Positions 34,063 to 43,210 of a stretch of 49,743 nucleotides of DNA are shown piece by piece. A program made the position numbers and the translations under genes. The stretch is taken from the NCBI GenBank assembly GCA_039030335.1, contig JBCCEJ010000044.1, positions 1-49,743 on the forward strand, written 5' to 3'. The notes beneath the pieces are model-generated. The model was not told the DNA's origin. It searched no databases and saw nothing but the letters and a program-made list of their open reading frames with translations. The stretch comes from JBCCEJ01 sp039030335 (GTDB taxonomy: Bacteria; Pseudomonadota; Gammaproteobacteria; HK1). Each line of letters opens with the position of its first letter. Positions within the stretch are counted from its first letter, which is position 1.

Positions 34063-35103
34063 TTACAGCTTCAGATCCGTGGCATTCATGGCGGCATTGC
34101 GAAACGCAGCGCGCTCGTCTTCGGGCATCGGGATGAGCCCCTTGTCAGTCAGGTAGCCCTCTTCTCCCCAGGCATTGTCGCTGGTGAACTCTGCCAGAAA
34201 CTCGGCGATGCCCGGAATCGTACCGATATGCGCTTTCTTGACGTAGATGTACAGCGGACGGGACACCGGGTAGTCGCCGCTCGCAATATTCTCGAAAGTC
34301 GGTTCCTTGCCATCGATCTTCGCACCTTTGATCTTATCGCTATTCTGGTCGAGGAAGCTGAATCCGAATATGCCGAAGGCGTTCGGGTTTGCTTCGAGCT
34401 TCTGCACGATCAGGTTGTCGTTCTCGCCGGCTTCGATGTAGGCGCCGTCTTCGCGGACGCTATGACAAACTTCCTTGTACTTGCGCTTGTCCGCTTTCTT
34501 CATCGACTTGATGAAGTCGATCTTCGCGCAACCGCCTTCCAGTGCCAGTTCGGCAAAAGCGTCGCGGGTGCCCGAGGTGGGCGGCGGACCAAGCACTTCA
34601 ATCTTGTTCGCCGGCAGCGCGCTGTTGACGTCCGCCCACGTCTTGGCGCTGTTCCCCGCGAGCGTCTCACTGGAACCAACCGGGACGCTCTTGGCAAGCG
34701 CCATGAAAATTTCCTTTCGGCTCAGGTCGATATCCGGACCGCTCTTCGCATTCCCGAACACAATGCCGTCGTAGCCCACCTTGACCTCAACGATACCGGT
34801 GACGCCATTCTTCGCGCACAGCGATACCTCGGACCGTTTGATGCGGCGCGAGGCATTGGTGACATCAGGGTGCTCGACACCAACTCCAGAACAAAACAGC
34901 TTCAAGCCGCCGCCCGAGCCGGTTGCCTCGATTTTGGGTGTCTTGAATTTAGTGGTCTTGCCGAACTGCTCGGCGACGACCGTCGCGAACGGGTAAACGG
35001 TCGAAGAGCCGACTATCGCGATGTAGTCGCGTGCCTCGACCACCGTGATGTTGGCAGCCAGGGTGCAAGTTGCCAGAGTCGACAGCGCGAACGTGGCTTT
35101 CAT
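34063..35103 (-). CDS. pstS: Periplasmic phosphate-binding protein PstS
   Basis: 346 residues with a signal peptide of about 24 residues (cleavage likely after VEA). Phosphate-binding loops appear as IVGSSTVYPF near 30, EATGSGGGLKLFCSG near 59-73 and the TSGTRDAFAELAL motif near 177-189. It captures phosphate for the PstCAB transporter. It is the first gene of the seven-gene Pho cluster. The ATG has GAGGA upstream, and a Pho-box candidate lies about 70 bases before it. Several cysteines in the mature protein could form disulphides. Confidence 0.97.
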   Translation of the reverse strand: MKATFALSTLATCTLAANITVVEARDYIAIVGSSTVYPFATVVAEQFGKTTKFKTPKIEATGSGGGLKLFCSGVGVEHPDVTNASRRIKRSEVSLCAKNGVTGIVEVKVGYDGIVFGNAKSGPDIDLSRKEIFMALAKSVPVGSSETLAGNSAKTWADVNSALPANKIEVLGPPPTSGTRDAFAELALEGGCAKIDFIKSMKKADKRKYKEVCHSVREDGAYIEAGENDNLIVQKLEANPNAFGIFGFSFLDQNSDKIKGAKIDGKEPTFENIASGDYPVSRPLYIYVKKAHIGTIPGIAEFLAEFTSDNAWGEEGYLTDKGLIPMPEDERAAFRNAAMNATDLKL

Positions 35104-35171
35104 TCAGGAATGTCCTCGTGGTGCGCGGTAGTTTGCGCGGATTCTGTTGGGGCGCAAGTTAGATCCCGATT

Positions 35172-35189
35172 GTTACAGGCATGTGTCAA
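35172..35189 (-). promoter_or_regulatory. Pho-box candidate upstream of pstS
   Basis: The minus strand reads TTGACAC-ATGC-CTGTAAC, two 7-base half-sites separated by 4 bases, matching 9 of 14 positions of the CTGTCAT repeat. A TAACTT element lies 10 bases downstream, where a -10 box is expected. The remainder of the 303-base gap (35104-35406) holds only the pstS and metY leaders. Confidence 0.45.
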
Positions 35190-35406
35190 AGGACCGGGAG
35201 TTAGAGAAAATCCGGTCGCTCGCGGCCATATACGACTGAGAACGGGCGGTGTGGCGCCCCTCGGCACACCGCGTTGCGGGCGTGTTACCAGCCGGCGTCG
35301 GGCAGGTTGAGGCGAATCCGGCTAATTTCGTCGCAGGTCATGCTCGACGTTGGCGGCACGCTCGGGTACCGTCGCGCCCGTTAACCCGAGAACAGGAAGC
35401 CGCAAG

Positions 35407-36705
35407 ATGGCCGGCCCCGATTACATCGCCTTCGACACGCTGAGCCTGCACGCAGGACAGCAACCCGACCCCGCTACCGGTGCCCGGGCTGTCCCGATCT
35501 ATCAGTCCACATCGTTTGTGTTCAGAGACAGTGACCACGCTGCCGCGATGTTCAACGCGGAGCGCCCTGGGCACGTGTACTCCCGGATCACCAATCCGAC
35601 CAACGCGGTGCTGGAAGAACGCATCACGGCGCTGGAAGGCGGCGTGGGCGCCATCACGACAGCGAGCGGGCAAGCCGCGATGCACCTGGCGATTGCCACG
35701 CTGCTAGGCGCCGGCTCTCACATCGTCGCGAGCGGCTCGCTTTATGGTGGCTCGCACAACCTGTTGAATTACACGCTGCCTCGGTTCGGGATCGAGACGA
35801 CGTTCGTAGACGTCCGAAACCCGGACGCGTTTAGCGACGCAATGCGGGGCAATACCAGGCTCTTCTACGCCGAAACGCTCGGTAACCCGGGGCTAGAGAT
35901 CGTAGACATCCCTGCCGTTTCGGCCATCGCGCATGAGCACGGCATACCCCTGCTCATCGACAATACCTTCGCGACCCCATACCTGTGCCGCCCGTTCGAC
36001 CACGGCGCCGATCTCGTCTTTCACTCAGCCACCAAATTTCTCGGCGGCCACGGCGTCGCAATCGGTGGGCTACTGGTCGACGGCGGGCGCTTCGACTGGG
36101 AAGGGTCGGGTAAGTTTCCGGAGCTGACAGAACCGTATGCCGGCTTCCACGACATGAATTTCGCCGAGGAGTACGGCCCCGCCGCGTTCATCAACCGCGC
36201 TCGCAAGGAGGGGGCCCGCGATTTCGGCGCCTGCATGTCGCCAACCACCGCGTTCCAGATCCTCCAGGGCGTCGAAACGCTGCCGCTCAGAATGGATAAG
36301 CACGTCAGCAACTCGCGTGCCGTGGTCGAGTTCCTGTCCGATGCCAACGGCGTCGCCGGCGTCAGCTATCCCGAACGGCCGGAGCATCCCGACCACGAAC
36401 TCGCCAAACAGCTGTTGCCTAGGGGTTGTGGCGCCGTCTTCACGTTCGAGTTGGAGGGCGGACGCGCCGCGGGGCGCGCGTTCATCGAAAGCCTCGGGGT
36501 CTTTTCCCACCTCGCAAACGTCGGCGATGCCAAGAGTCTGGTCATTCATCCGGCCTCGACAACGCACCACCGCATGGATGGGCCGGCACTCAAGGCCGCG
36601 GGAATTTCGGAGGGGACCGTGCGGTTGTCGATCGGCCTCGAAGACCCCCAAGACCTGATCGCCGACCTCAAGCGCGGCCTGCGCGCCGCCAGCAAAGTTT
36701 CGTGA
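35407..36705 (+). CDS. metY: O-acetylhomoserine sulfhydrylase-like PLP enzyme (MetY type)
   Basis: 432 residues of the Cys/Met metabolism gamma-family. The start ATG at 35407 has AGGAAG seven bases upstream. FDTLSLHAGQQPDPATGARAVPIYQSTSF and YSRITNPTN are family hallmarks, and the PLP lysine is K210 in HSATKFLGGHG. The inserted MNFAEEYGPAAFINRARKEGARDFGACMSP region marks the MetY class that makes homocysteine from O-acetylhomoserine and sulfide. The alpha/beta hydrolase gene follows after 10 bases, so the two are likely co-transcribed. Confidence 0.93.
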   Translation: MAGPDYIAFDTLSLHAGQQPDPATGARAVPIYQSTSFVFRDSDHAAAMFNAERPGHVYSRITNPTNAVLEERITALEGGVGAITTASGQAAMHLAIATLLGAGSHIVASGSLYGGSHNLLNYTLPRFGIETTFVDVRNPDAFSDAMRGNTRLFYAETLGNPGLEIVDIPAVSAIAHEHGIPLLIDNTFATPYLCRPFDHGADLVFHSATKFLGGHGVAIGGLLVDGGRFDWEGSGKFPELTEPYAGFHDMNFAEEYGPAAFINRARKEGARDFGACMSPTTAFQILQGVETLPLRMDKHVSNSRAVVEFLSDANGVAGVSYPERPEHPDHELAKQLLPRGCGAVFTFELEGGRAAGRAFIESLGVFSHLANVGDAKSLVIHPASTTHHRMDGPALKAAGISEGTVRLSIGLEDPQDLIADLKRGLRAASKVS

Positions 36706-36715
36706 GGACCGAGCC

Positions 36716-37528
36716 ATGTATCTGAATGTCGATGGACAAGCAGCGTACGCCTACACGGGCGCACGCCAACCGGTCGAAGGCCAGCCGTCTTTTGTGTTTG
36801 TACACGGCAGCGGTCTGGACCATACGGTCTGGACGATGCAAGCCCGCTATTTTGCGCACCACGGCATGAACGTCTACGCCGTGGACCTGCCCGGGCGCGG
36901 GCGCAGCAAGGGCACGCCGATCGATTCGATCAGCGGCTGCGGCGACTGGATCGCCAAATTCTGTGAGGCTGCCGGTACCGGCCCCGCCCTCATCGCCGGA
37001 CACAGCATGGGTTCGCTGGTCGCGCTGGAGGCGGTTGCCCGGCATCCGGGCCAGTTCACCGGGTTAGCGTTGGTAGGTACGGCCGTTCCGATGAGCGTTG
37101 CGGACGTGCTGCAGGATGCGGCAGACGAGAATCGCGGCGAAGCCTACGACATGATCACGATCTGGGGGCACAGCATGGCGGGACAGGTTGGCGGCGGGCC
37201 CCACACGCCGGGCGTCTGGCTGACCGGCTCATCCGTGCGCCTCCTGGAACGTGGAGGCCCCGGGGTGCTTGGTAATGACCTGCGCTGCTGCGACGAATAC
37301 CGACATGGGCCCGAGAGCGCAGCCAAGGTGGATGTGCCGACACTGCTCTTGCTGGGTCAGCTGGACATGATGACGCCGACGCGTGCCGCGCGTTCCCTTG
37401 CCGAGGCATTGCCAAGCGTCAAGCAGGTCGTCATCGACGGCTGCGGACACATGCTGATGGCCGAACAGCCCGATGCCGTGCTGGACGAGCTGATCGCATT
37501 CAGCGAATCGCTTCACGCGACGGCCTGA
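36716..37528 (+). CDS. Alpha/beta hydrolase
   Basis: 270 residues, cytosolic. FVFVHGSGLDHTVWTMQARYFAHHG is the strand-3/oxyanion segment. YAVDLPGRGRSKG follows, with the nucleophile S97 in AGHSMGS. A catalytic Asp is likely in LLLGQLDMMTPT near 223, and His in GCGHMLMAEQP near 243. The substrate is not predictable; the family includes esterases, C-C hydrolases and haloperoxidase-like proteins. Its 3' end overlaps the opposing hybrid kinase gene by 16 bases. Confidence 0.88.
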   Translation: MYLNVDGQAAYAYTGARQPVEGQPSFVFVHGSGLDHTVWTMQARYFAHHGMNVYAVDLPGRGRSKGTPIDSISGCGDWIAKFCEAAGTGPALIAGHSMGSLVALEAVARHPGQFTGLALVGTAVPMSVADVLQDAADENRGEAYDMITIWGHSMAGQVGGGPHTPGVWLTGSSVRLLERGGPGVLGNDLRCCDEYRHGPESAAKVDVPTLLLLGQLDMMTPTRAARSLAEALPSVKQVVIDGCGHMLMAEQPDAVLDELIAFSESLHATA

Positions 37529-40500
37529 CGCAGGTCGCCGCCCCCGGCCGCGATGTGCTGAAGCTGGCGGGTGGCACGTTTCAATGCGCGGTCCAGCCGG
37601 ACCGTCGCATCCGGGTAGATGGCAGTTCGCGGTGCTGCCGCGAGTGCGCCCGCGAGTTCCGCGACCTGCAGAGCGCCAATGTTCGTGCTGGCGCTGCGCA
37701 GGGCCCTCGCCTCCCGCGCGGCGGTTGCCGCATCACCAGTGCGGAGCGCCTCTGCGATACTCTCGATACGAACAAAGGCATCTTCGCCGTATAGCGTCAG
37801 GACTTCGGTAAACGCATCGCCCAACTGCGCCACCATCGCGGCAACCCGCTCGCGGTCGCAAAATGGAGCGCCGGTGCCTTCCGTGGCGCCGGCTTCGCGC
37901 TGCAGCCAATGCTCCAGTTTCGACTGCAGTTCTTCCAGGCGCACGGGCTTCGCCAGGTAGTCGTTCATCCCCGCATCCAGGCAGAGCTTGCGATCGCCCC
38001 CCATCGCATTGGCCGTCAGTGCCACGACCGGCAGATCGCACCAGTCAGCGCCTGACGCACGGATCGCGCGAGTGGCATCGAATCCGTCCATGACGGGCAT
38101 CTGGCAATCCATCAGTACCAACGCGTAGCGGTTCGACGCAAGCCGCTGCAGGGCTTCGGCGCCATCGCAGGCCTGCTCCGAGACGTATCCCAGCCGTCCG
38201 ACCATCGAGCAGGTTACGAGCCGGTTGATCTCATTATCATCAACGATCAGAAGACGCCGGGGCTGCGTATCATCGTCTGCCGCGTTCGAGTGTGTGTCGG
38301 AGCGGCCGCCCACGTCCGTGCGCCGGTTCGCACTCTCGTGTAGTGGGGCGCGAATCGGAAACTCTCCCCGTGCAGATTTTGCTCCCAGGATCCCAGGCGC
38401 CGACGTCGGTGCGCCGTCCGCGCGGCCCGGTGCGGGCGCCTGGTTCAGTCTTGCGGCGGCGGTCGTCCAGGGGTCAGCAGCAACCGGCGGGCCCGACACC
38501 GGTGAAGCGGTGTTGGCCAATACCGGCACGTTGTCGGGGCGGTGGGGAAACCGCAGTCTGGCCGTCGCTTCGCGCTCTGGGCCGCGGTCCCACTGAGCTT
38601 CGTACTGCGGGAGTGACACCGTAAACGTAGATCCAAGTCCCGGACTGGATTCCAACTCGATTCTGCCGCCCATCAGCTCCACGAGTTGACGGGAAATGGA
38701 GAGTCCGAGACCACTGCCGCCGAAACGGCGCGACATCGAATTATCCGCCTGCGTGAACGAGTTGAAGATGTTGCGCTGCTCGCCACTCGCGATACCGATA
38801 CCGGTATCGCGCACGCTCAGCTTGATGGTAGACCCGACCATCGCCGTATCGATCGTCACGCTGCCGCGTTCGGTGAACTTGACGGCATTCGACACCAGAT
38901 TGGTTATGACCTGTTTGAGTCGCAGCGGATCGGAGACGATGGACTCCGGCACGCCCGCACCGTGGTTGACTTCAAGTAGCAGGGACTTCTTCTGAGCCTC
39001 AGGGAGCAGCAGTTCGCGCACGTGGTCGATGGTTGCCGTCAGCTCCACCGGCATGTGCTCGAGTTCCATGCGCCCGGTATCGAGCCGTGAGAAATCCAGT
39101 ACGTCGTTGATCAAACCGAGAAGCGACTCACCTGACTCCGTCGCAACTGATACCAATTCCAGCTGCTCGACACTGAGTTCGGTGTCCTCCAACAGCTGCA
39201 GCATCCCGAGCACGCCGTTGAGCGGTGTGCGCAGCTCGTGGCTCATGGTTGCCAGGAACGCGGCCTTCGACTCCGCCGCAGCCAGCGCCTTCTGACTGGC
39301 ATCGAGGAGTTCGCGCTCCGCATGTTTGCGTTCGGTGATGTCGATCGCGGTCGCCTGCACGGCAGTCTCGCCCTGCCAGTTGACCAGCCGCACCTGATTC
39401 TCGACGATGACCGTCTGGCCATCCGGCCGCACGAGTTCCACTTCGTAGAAAGACGGCACCTCTTCGCCGCGGATGCGGGCGCTGGCGAAATCATTGAGCC
39501 GGTCCTGCTCGTGTCGCGAGAACAAACTCATGATGGACGGGAGCTTGAGTACAGCCTCCGGATCGGGCAGCCCGACCATGTCCGCGAAAGTCTGATTCGC
39601 GAACAACGGCCGTAGGTCCCGATGGACGTAGATGCCCTGGATCGAGCCCTCGACCAGCGACCGGTAGCGTTCCTCACTGACGGCCAACGCATTCTCACTG
39701 CGCAGGCGCTCGACGAGCATGCTGATCGTCTCAGCGATGTTGCCGAGCAGTCGGTATCCCCACTGTTCGGGTTCACTACCATACTCGAACAGTAGCGTGA
39801 TGACGCCGATCACCGACCGGCGCGGATCGAACACCGGAACGCTCCAGGCGGCCCGATAATTGGACGTATTCAGGGCGTCGGCGTACGTCGCCCAGTGTTC
39901 GTCGCCCGCCAGATCGCAAACGATCAACGGCGCGCCGTCGTCGGCAACCGCAAACTGCGCCATCAGACTCTGAGCACTGCCGATAAGCGCCGGATGCAGG
40001 CATTCGGGTAATGTTTCGGGCGCCGTCAGCGCCGCATCGGGCACGATGTCATCGTGCAGCATCAGCGCGCCGGTGGCACCGTCAAACAGCTCGTCCACCC
40101 GCTCGAGCAGTTCGCGCAAAGCGGTCTGTACCGTCGTGCCATCGGACACGCGGTCGAGGCATTCCAGACGCATCGTGCGGAGCGCGTCATGGCGCATCCT
40201 GGCACTGTCGTCGAAACCGAATATGTTGGCATGCCCGTCTTCGACCTGCGGAGAAATGCGCAACACGTACGTGCGGCTGCGCACCTGTGTGGGTACGGCG
40301 GCCACGTCGCCAGTATCCAATGCCTTCGCAACGGCCTCCAACAGCCACTCGGGCGGTTTTTGTCCGATCTCGATCTGCCACTCTTCGAGCAACGCATCGC
40401 TACCCGGATTGGCATAGACTACGGCGCCTTCCCCGTCTATGCGCATTACCGGTCCTGGATTCTGCGCCGGGAAGCTGGCCAGCACGCGGTTGTGCTCTTC

Positions 40501-41928
40501 GACTTTCTTACGTGCGGAAATGTCCAGGAACAGACAGACGCTGCCGGCGTGCGCGCCATCGGAATCCGTGAGCGGTGTCACGGACGCCAGGACAGACGTT
40601 TTTACACCGCCGAACTCCAACGCCAATTCAGCGCCCAGCAGAGTCTCGCCGCGGCGCGCGGCCTCCAGAAATGTCGCTCCTGCGTCTGCGTCCACGAAAT
40701 CCGTAAGCGACAGGTTGACCATGTGGTCTGCCGGTACCTTGAGCATGGTCGCGAGCGTCGCGTTGACATACTCGGCACGACCGTCGGGCGTGCACACACT
40801 CAAGCCCTCGCCGAGCGACGCGAGGATGTTGTCGACGTAATTCTTCGAATAGGCCGTCGCGGTCAGAGCCTTGCGCATACGGTTGAACGACTTGGCGAAC
40901 TCTCCGAGTTCGGCAGGACCGTGCTCGGTCATGCGCGCTGGAATATCACCATCACCCCCGGCCAGCGCCAGCATGCTGCGCGACTGTGCCCTGATGGGTC
41001 CTATGATCGCGCGATAGAAGATCGCGATCAGCATGGCGCCAGCGACCCCGACACCCAACAACAGCCATGCGGTCATACTGCGAATCGAGTCGTGACGCTC
41101 GGTGACCTGCTGGGTCAGCTGATACATTCGACGGCCCGCCTGGGACATCATGTCGGTGGTCGCTTCCACGCGCGCGCTGTTGCGTCCGGCGTCAGCACCG
41201 GCTTTCTGCGCGGCGGCTACCATCTGCTCTAGCTCGGTTCCGTAGTTGACCGCCTGCTTTGACAGCACATGCGCACGCGTCCCGGTCTGCACAACACCGT
41301 TGTAGGCCGTCTCGAGCAAGGACTCCAGCTGCTCGGCGAGGCCGCTGTTGCAGGATTCGAGTGCGGCGGAGCTGTAGGGCGTGGTGGCCAATGTCTGGAA
41401 AGCTTTGATGCACTTCGCCACGCCGGTTTCGAGCTCTTCGGTCCGCTCATCCGACAGCACTTCCATCATGTTGAGCAGCTGTAGGCGTTCGAAAACAGCG
41501 TCAGCGGACTGCTCTCCCGGCAGGCCGTCCGCGGAGCGATTCAATGCCGAAGACGCGAGCGCGAACCGCAAGGCGTGAAACTGGATCGCGAGATCAACGA
41601 TTACCCACTGAACACCGACCGCATCCGCCTGGTCCGCGATGAGCTGTTGCTGACCACGCAGCATGTCGCTCTGGCGCTCGACGAGTTCGAACTGGCTGTC
41701 GATCGACGCGAGCTGCGCATCCAGAAATCCCTGCTGCTCGCGCAGGACCATTGTCTGATGCGTCAGCACACCGCCGCCTCGCGCGATCTCCTGCTCCTGC
41801 ACCGACAACTCATCGCGGGCTGCTTCGAGTTGCCATTGCACGAATCCGACCGTCGCGGTCATTAGAATCAACAACGATCCGCCCATCAGCAGCAGACGTT
41901 GGGCGATGCTCGGTACACGAATTGGCAC
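37513..41928 (-). CDS. Large membrane hybrid histidine kinase with HAMP, PAS/GAF, REC and His-less Hpt-like domain
   Basis: 1471 residues. Transmembrane helices near 10-30 and 286-308 flank a 255-residue coiled-coil-rich periplasmic sensor region. HAMP (about 309-360), PAS (about 362-475), PAS (about 480-570), GAF (about 590-740) and PAS (about 750-870) domains follow. HisKA H897 lies in MSHELRTP and the HATPase domain has LVSNAVKF and GGSGLGL. After a Pro/Ala-rich linker (1115-1220) the receiver has D1274 in MDCQMPVMDG. The last 110 residues resemble Hpt, but Arg1408 stands where the phosphoacceptor His belongs (AREARALRSAS). Phosphorelay probably uses another Hpt protein, such as the one at 44659. 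Confidence 0.93.
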   Translation of the reverse strand: MPIRVPSIAQRLLLMGGSLLILMTATVGFVQWQLEAARDELSVQEQEIARGGGVLTHQTMVLREQQGFLDAQLASIDSQFELVERQSDMLRGQQQLIADQADAVGVQWVIVDLAIQFHALRFALASSALNRSADGLPGEQSADAVFERLQLLNMMEVLSDERTEELETGVAKCIKAFQTLATTPYSSAALESCNSGLAEQLESLLETAYNGVVQTGTRAHVLSKQAVNYGTELEQMVAAAQKAGADAGRNSARVEATTDMMSQAGRRMYQLTQQVTERHDSIRSMTAWLLLGVGVAGAMLIAIFYRAIIGPIRAQSRSMLALAGGDGDIPARMTEHGPAELGEFAKSFNRMRKALTATAYSKNYVDNILASLGEGLSVCTPDGRAEYVNATLATMLKVPADHMVNLSLTDFVDADAGATFLEAARRGETLLGAELALEFGGVKTSVLASVTPLTDSDGAHAGSVCLFLDISARKKVEEHNRVLASFPAQNPGPVMRIDGEGAVVYANPGSDALLEEWQIEIGQKPPEWLLEAVAKALDTGDVAAVPTQVRSRTYVLRISPQVEDGHANIFGFDDSARMRHDALRTMRLECLDRVSDGTTVQTALRELLERVDELFDGATGALMLHDDIVPDAALTAPETLPECLHPALIGSAQSLMAQFAVADDGAPLIVCDLAGDEHWATYADALNTSNYRAAWSVPVFDPRRSVIGVITLLFEYGSEPEQWGYRLLGNIAETISMLVERLRSENALAVSEERYRSLVEGSIQGIYVHRDLRPLFANQTFADMVGLPDPEAVLKLPSIMSLFSRHEQDRLNDFASARIRGEEVPSFYEVELVRPDGQTVIVENQVRLVNWQGETAVQATAIDITERKHAERELLDASQKALAAAESKAAFLATMSHELRTPLNGVLGMLQLLEDTELSVEQLELVSVATESGESLLGLINDVLDFSRLDTGRMELEHMPVELTATIDHVRELLLPEAQKKSLLLEVNHGAGVPESIVSDPLRLKQVITNLVSNAVKFTERGSVTIDTAMVGSTIKLSVRDTGIGIASGEQRNIFNSFTQADNSMSRRFGGSGLGLSISRQLVELMGGRIELESSPGLGSTFTVSLPQYEAQWDRGPEREATARLRFPHRPDNVPVLANTASPVSGPPVAADPWTTAAARLNQAPAPGRADGAPTSAPGILGAKSARGEFPIRAPLHESANRRTDVGGRSDTHSNAADDDTQPRRLLIVDDNEINRLVTCSMVGRLGYVSEQACDGAEALQRLASNRYALVLMDCQMPVMDGFDATRAIRASGADWCDLPVVALTANAMGGDRKLCLDAGMNDYLAKPVRLEELQSKLEHWLQREAGATEGTGAPFCDRERVAAMVAQLGDAFTEVLTLYGEDAFVRIESIAEALRTGDAATAAREARALRSASTNIGALQVAELAGALAAAPRTAIYPDATVRLDRALKRATRQLQHIAAGGGDLRQAVA

Positions 41929-42147
41929 GCACCTGATCTCCGTGATGCGGGAAGCCTGAAGACCGTTTCGGCATCGGAGCAGGAGTCTTTAACTGGGATC
42001 AGCCTGGCCGGAGCAGTGTTTTGCCATTCAGAACAACGAGTTAGCCGACCCGTGTCACAAATTGAAGAAAAAACCGGTTGCACCGCGAATTGGCGCGAGT
42101 ACCATAGCGCCCGCGATAGCTGAGCGCTCTCAAGCTGGAGATGAGCA

Positions 42148-43071
42148 TTGGCTGACGACCAGTCCGAACGGACGGCCCCTGAAAACGGTACGGTTGCGGA
42201 CGTCGATGGCAAGCGCTGTATCTACTACGACGGTTACTGGATTCGCTACTACGAACCACCGGAAGACCGTCTGAGTGAGCGCAAGGCGCTGATCGACACA
42301 CTGACCAGACGCCTGTTCCATCACACCGAGGCCGGCATCAACACGCCCGGCGAGCGCCTCGATCTGGCGCGCAAATCTTTCGAACGCGAACAGGACCCCG
42401 TGCGCAAGCGGGTTAATGCCGCGATGTTGGCAGGCGCCCTGTTCAACCGCGCAACAGATATTTTCAACACGGTTGTCGACCTCGCGGAAAAAGGCGTTGA
42501 AATCAGCTCTGACAACGAGTTGATGCGCCAGTGCGAGCGCTATTTCGAAGAAGCCCTTGAGCTTGGCAAGCAGGTAAAGCATTACAGCGGCCACGAAGGC
42601 ATCGACGAAATGTGGGGCGAACCCTTCAAGGCATTCGTGATGCCGACGGCGGCGTTCTACGAAACGCGTTACCTGAAAATCGCCCAGAGCATGCGCGACA
42701 TGGACGCGATCGCGAATGTCATGCTCGAAACCTGTGCGCTGCTGGAAGACTTTCGCGGCATCGTCCCGCTCATCTCACACTTCGAAGTCATGGCCCGGCT
42801 GGAATGCGAGACGATGCGACGGGACCCCGAGATCTTCGACGTTTGGCCAGCCTACGTCGCTGCCGGCGAAGCGCTGCTGGCCTTCGAGCCCGCCAACTGC
42901 ACGCAGGATAACGCCGACATGCTGCGCCTCATGCGCGAAGGTAAACGCCTCATCGGGTACGTCGCGAGCGCGCGCGTGCCGATGCCGAAAAGTACCGAAC
43001 AGTATCTGGAGTCATGCCAGCGCATGCGAACCCGGCTGCGTCGAGGCGCCCTTCGACAGGCGGCCGGCTAG
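42148..43071 (+). CDS. Conserved protein of unknown function, mostly helical
   Basis: 307 residues from a TTG at 42148, with GGAG seven bases upstream; no nearby in-frame ATG gives the full conserved-looking start. The N-terminus has an aromatic segment CIYYDGYWIRYYEPPEDRL. The rest is predicted helical and charge-rich, with repeats of amphipathic helices (for example NRATDIFNTVVDLAEKGVEI and RYFEEALELGKQVKHYSG). That is reminiscent of helical-hairpin or TPR-like folds, but no motif was matched. There is no signal peptide or membrane helix. A bidirectional terminator follows. Confidence 0.75.
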   Translation: MADDQSERTAPENGTVADVDGKRCIYYDGYWIRYYEPPEDRLSERKALIDTLTRRLFHHTEAGINTPGERLDLARKSFEREQDPVRKRVNAAMLAGALFNRATDIFNTVVDLAEKGVEISSDNELMRQCERYFEEALELGKQVKHYSGHEGIDEMWGEPFKAFVMPTAAFYETRYLKIAQSMRDMDAIANVMLETCALLEDFRGIVPLISHFEVMARLECETMRRDPEIFDVWPAYVAAGEALLAFEPANCTQDNADMLRLMREGKRLIGYVASARVPMPKSTEQYLESCQRMRTRLRRGALRQAAG

Positions 43072-43142
43072 GCGCGGTGACGACCGCCAGCTACAGACGG
43101 CATCAGCGACAGCGGCTCCTGATGCGCCGCTGCCCAACGAAA

Positions 43143-43167
43143 AAACCCGGCGCCAAGAGCCGGGTTT
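43143..43167. terminator. Bidirectional Rho-independent terminator
   Basis: AAACCCGGC at 43143-43151 pairs perfectly with GCCGGGTTT at 43159-43167 over a 7-base loop. T-rich sequence follows on the plus strand (TCTTGTTT) and TTTTTTCG on the minus strand. It ends both the 307-residue gene and the converging rpoH gene. Confidence 0.92.
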
Positions 43168-43210
43168 CTTGTTTGTGTCGGTGGGGCCTGAGACCACCGC
43201 GTTTTTAGCC

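Noticed and set aside
33850..35310. 486-codon plus-strand frame over pstS and its upstream region
   Set aside because: Shadow of pstS; no family resemblance and no ribosome-binding site of note.
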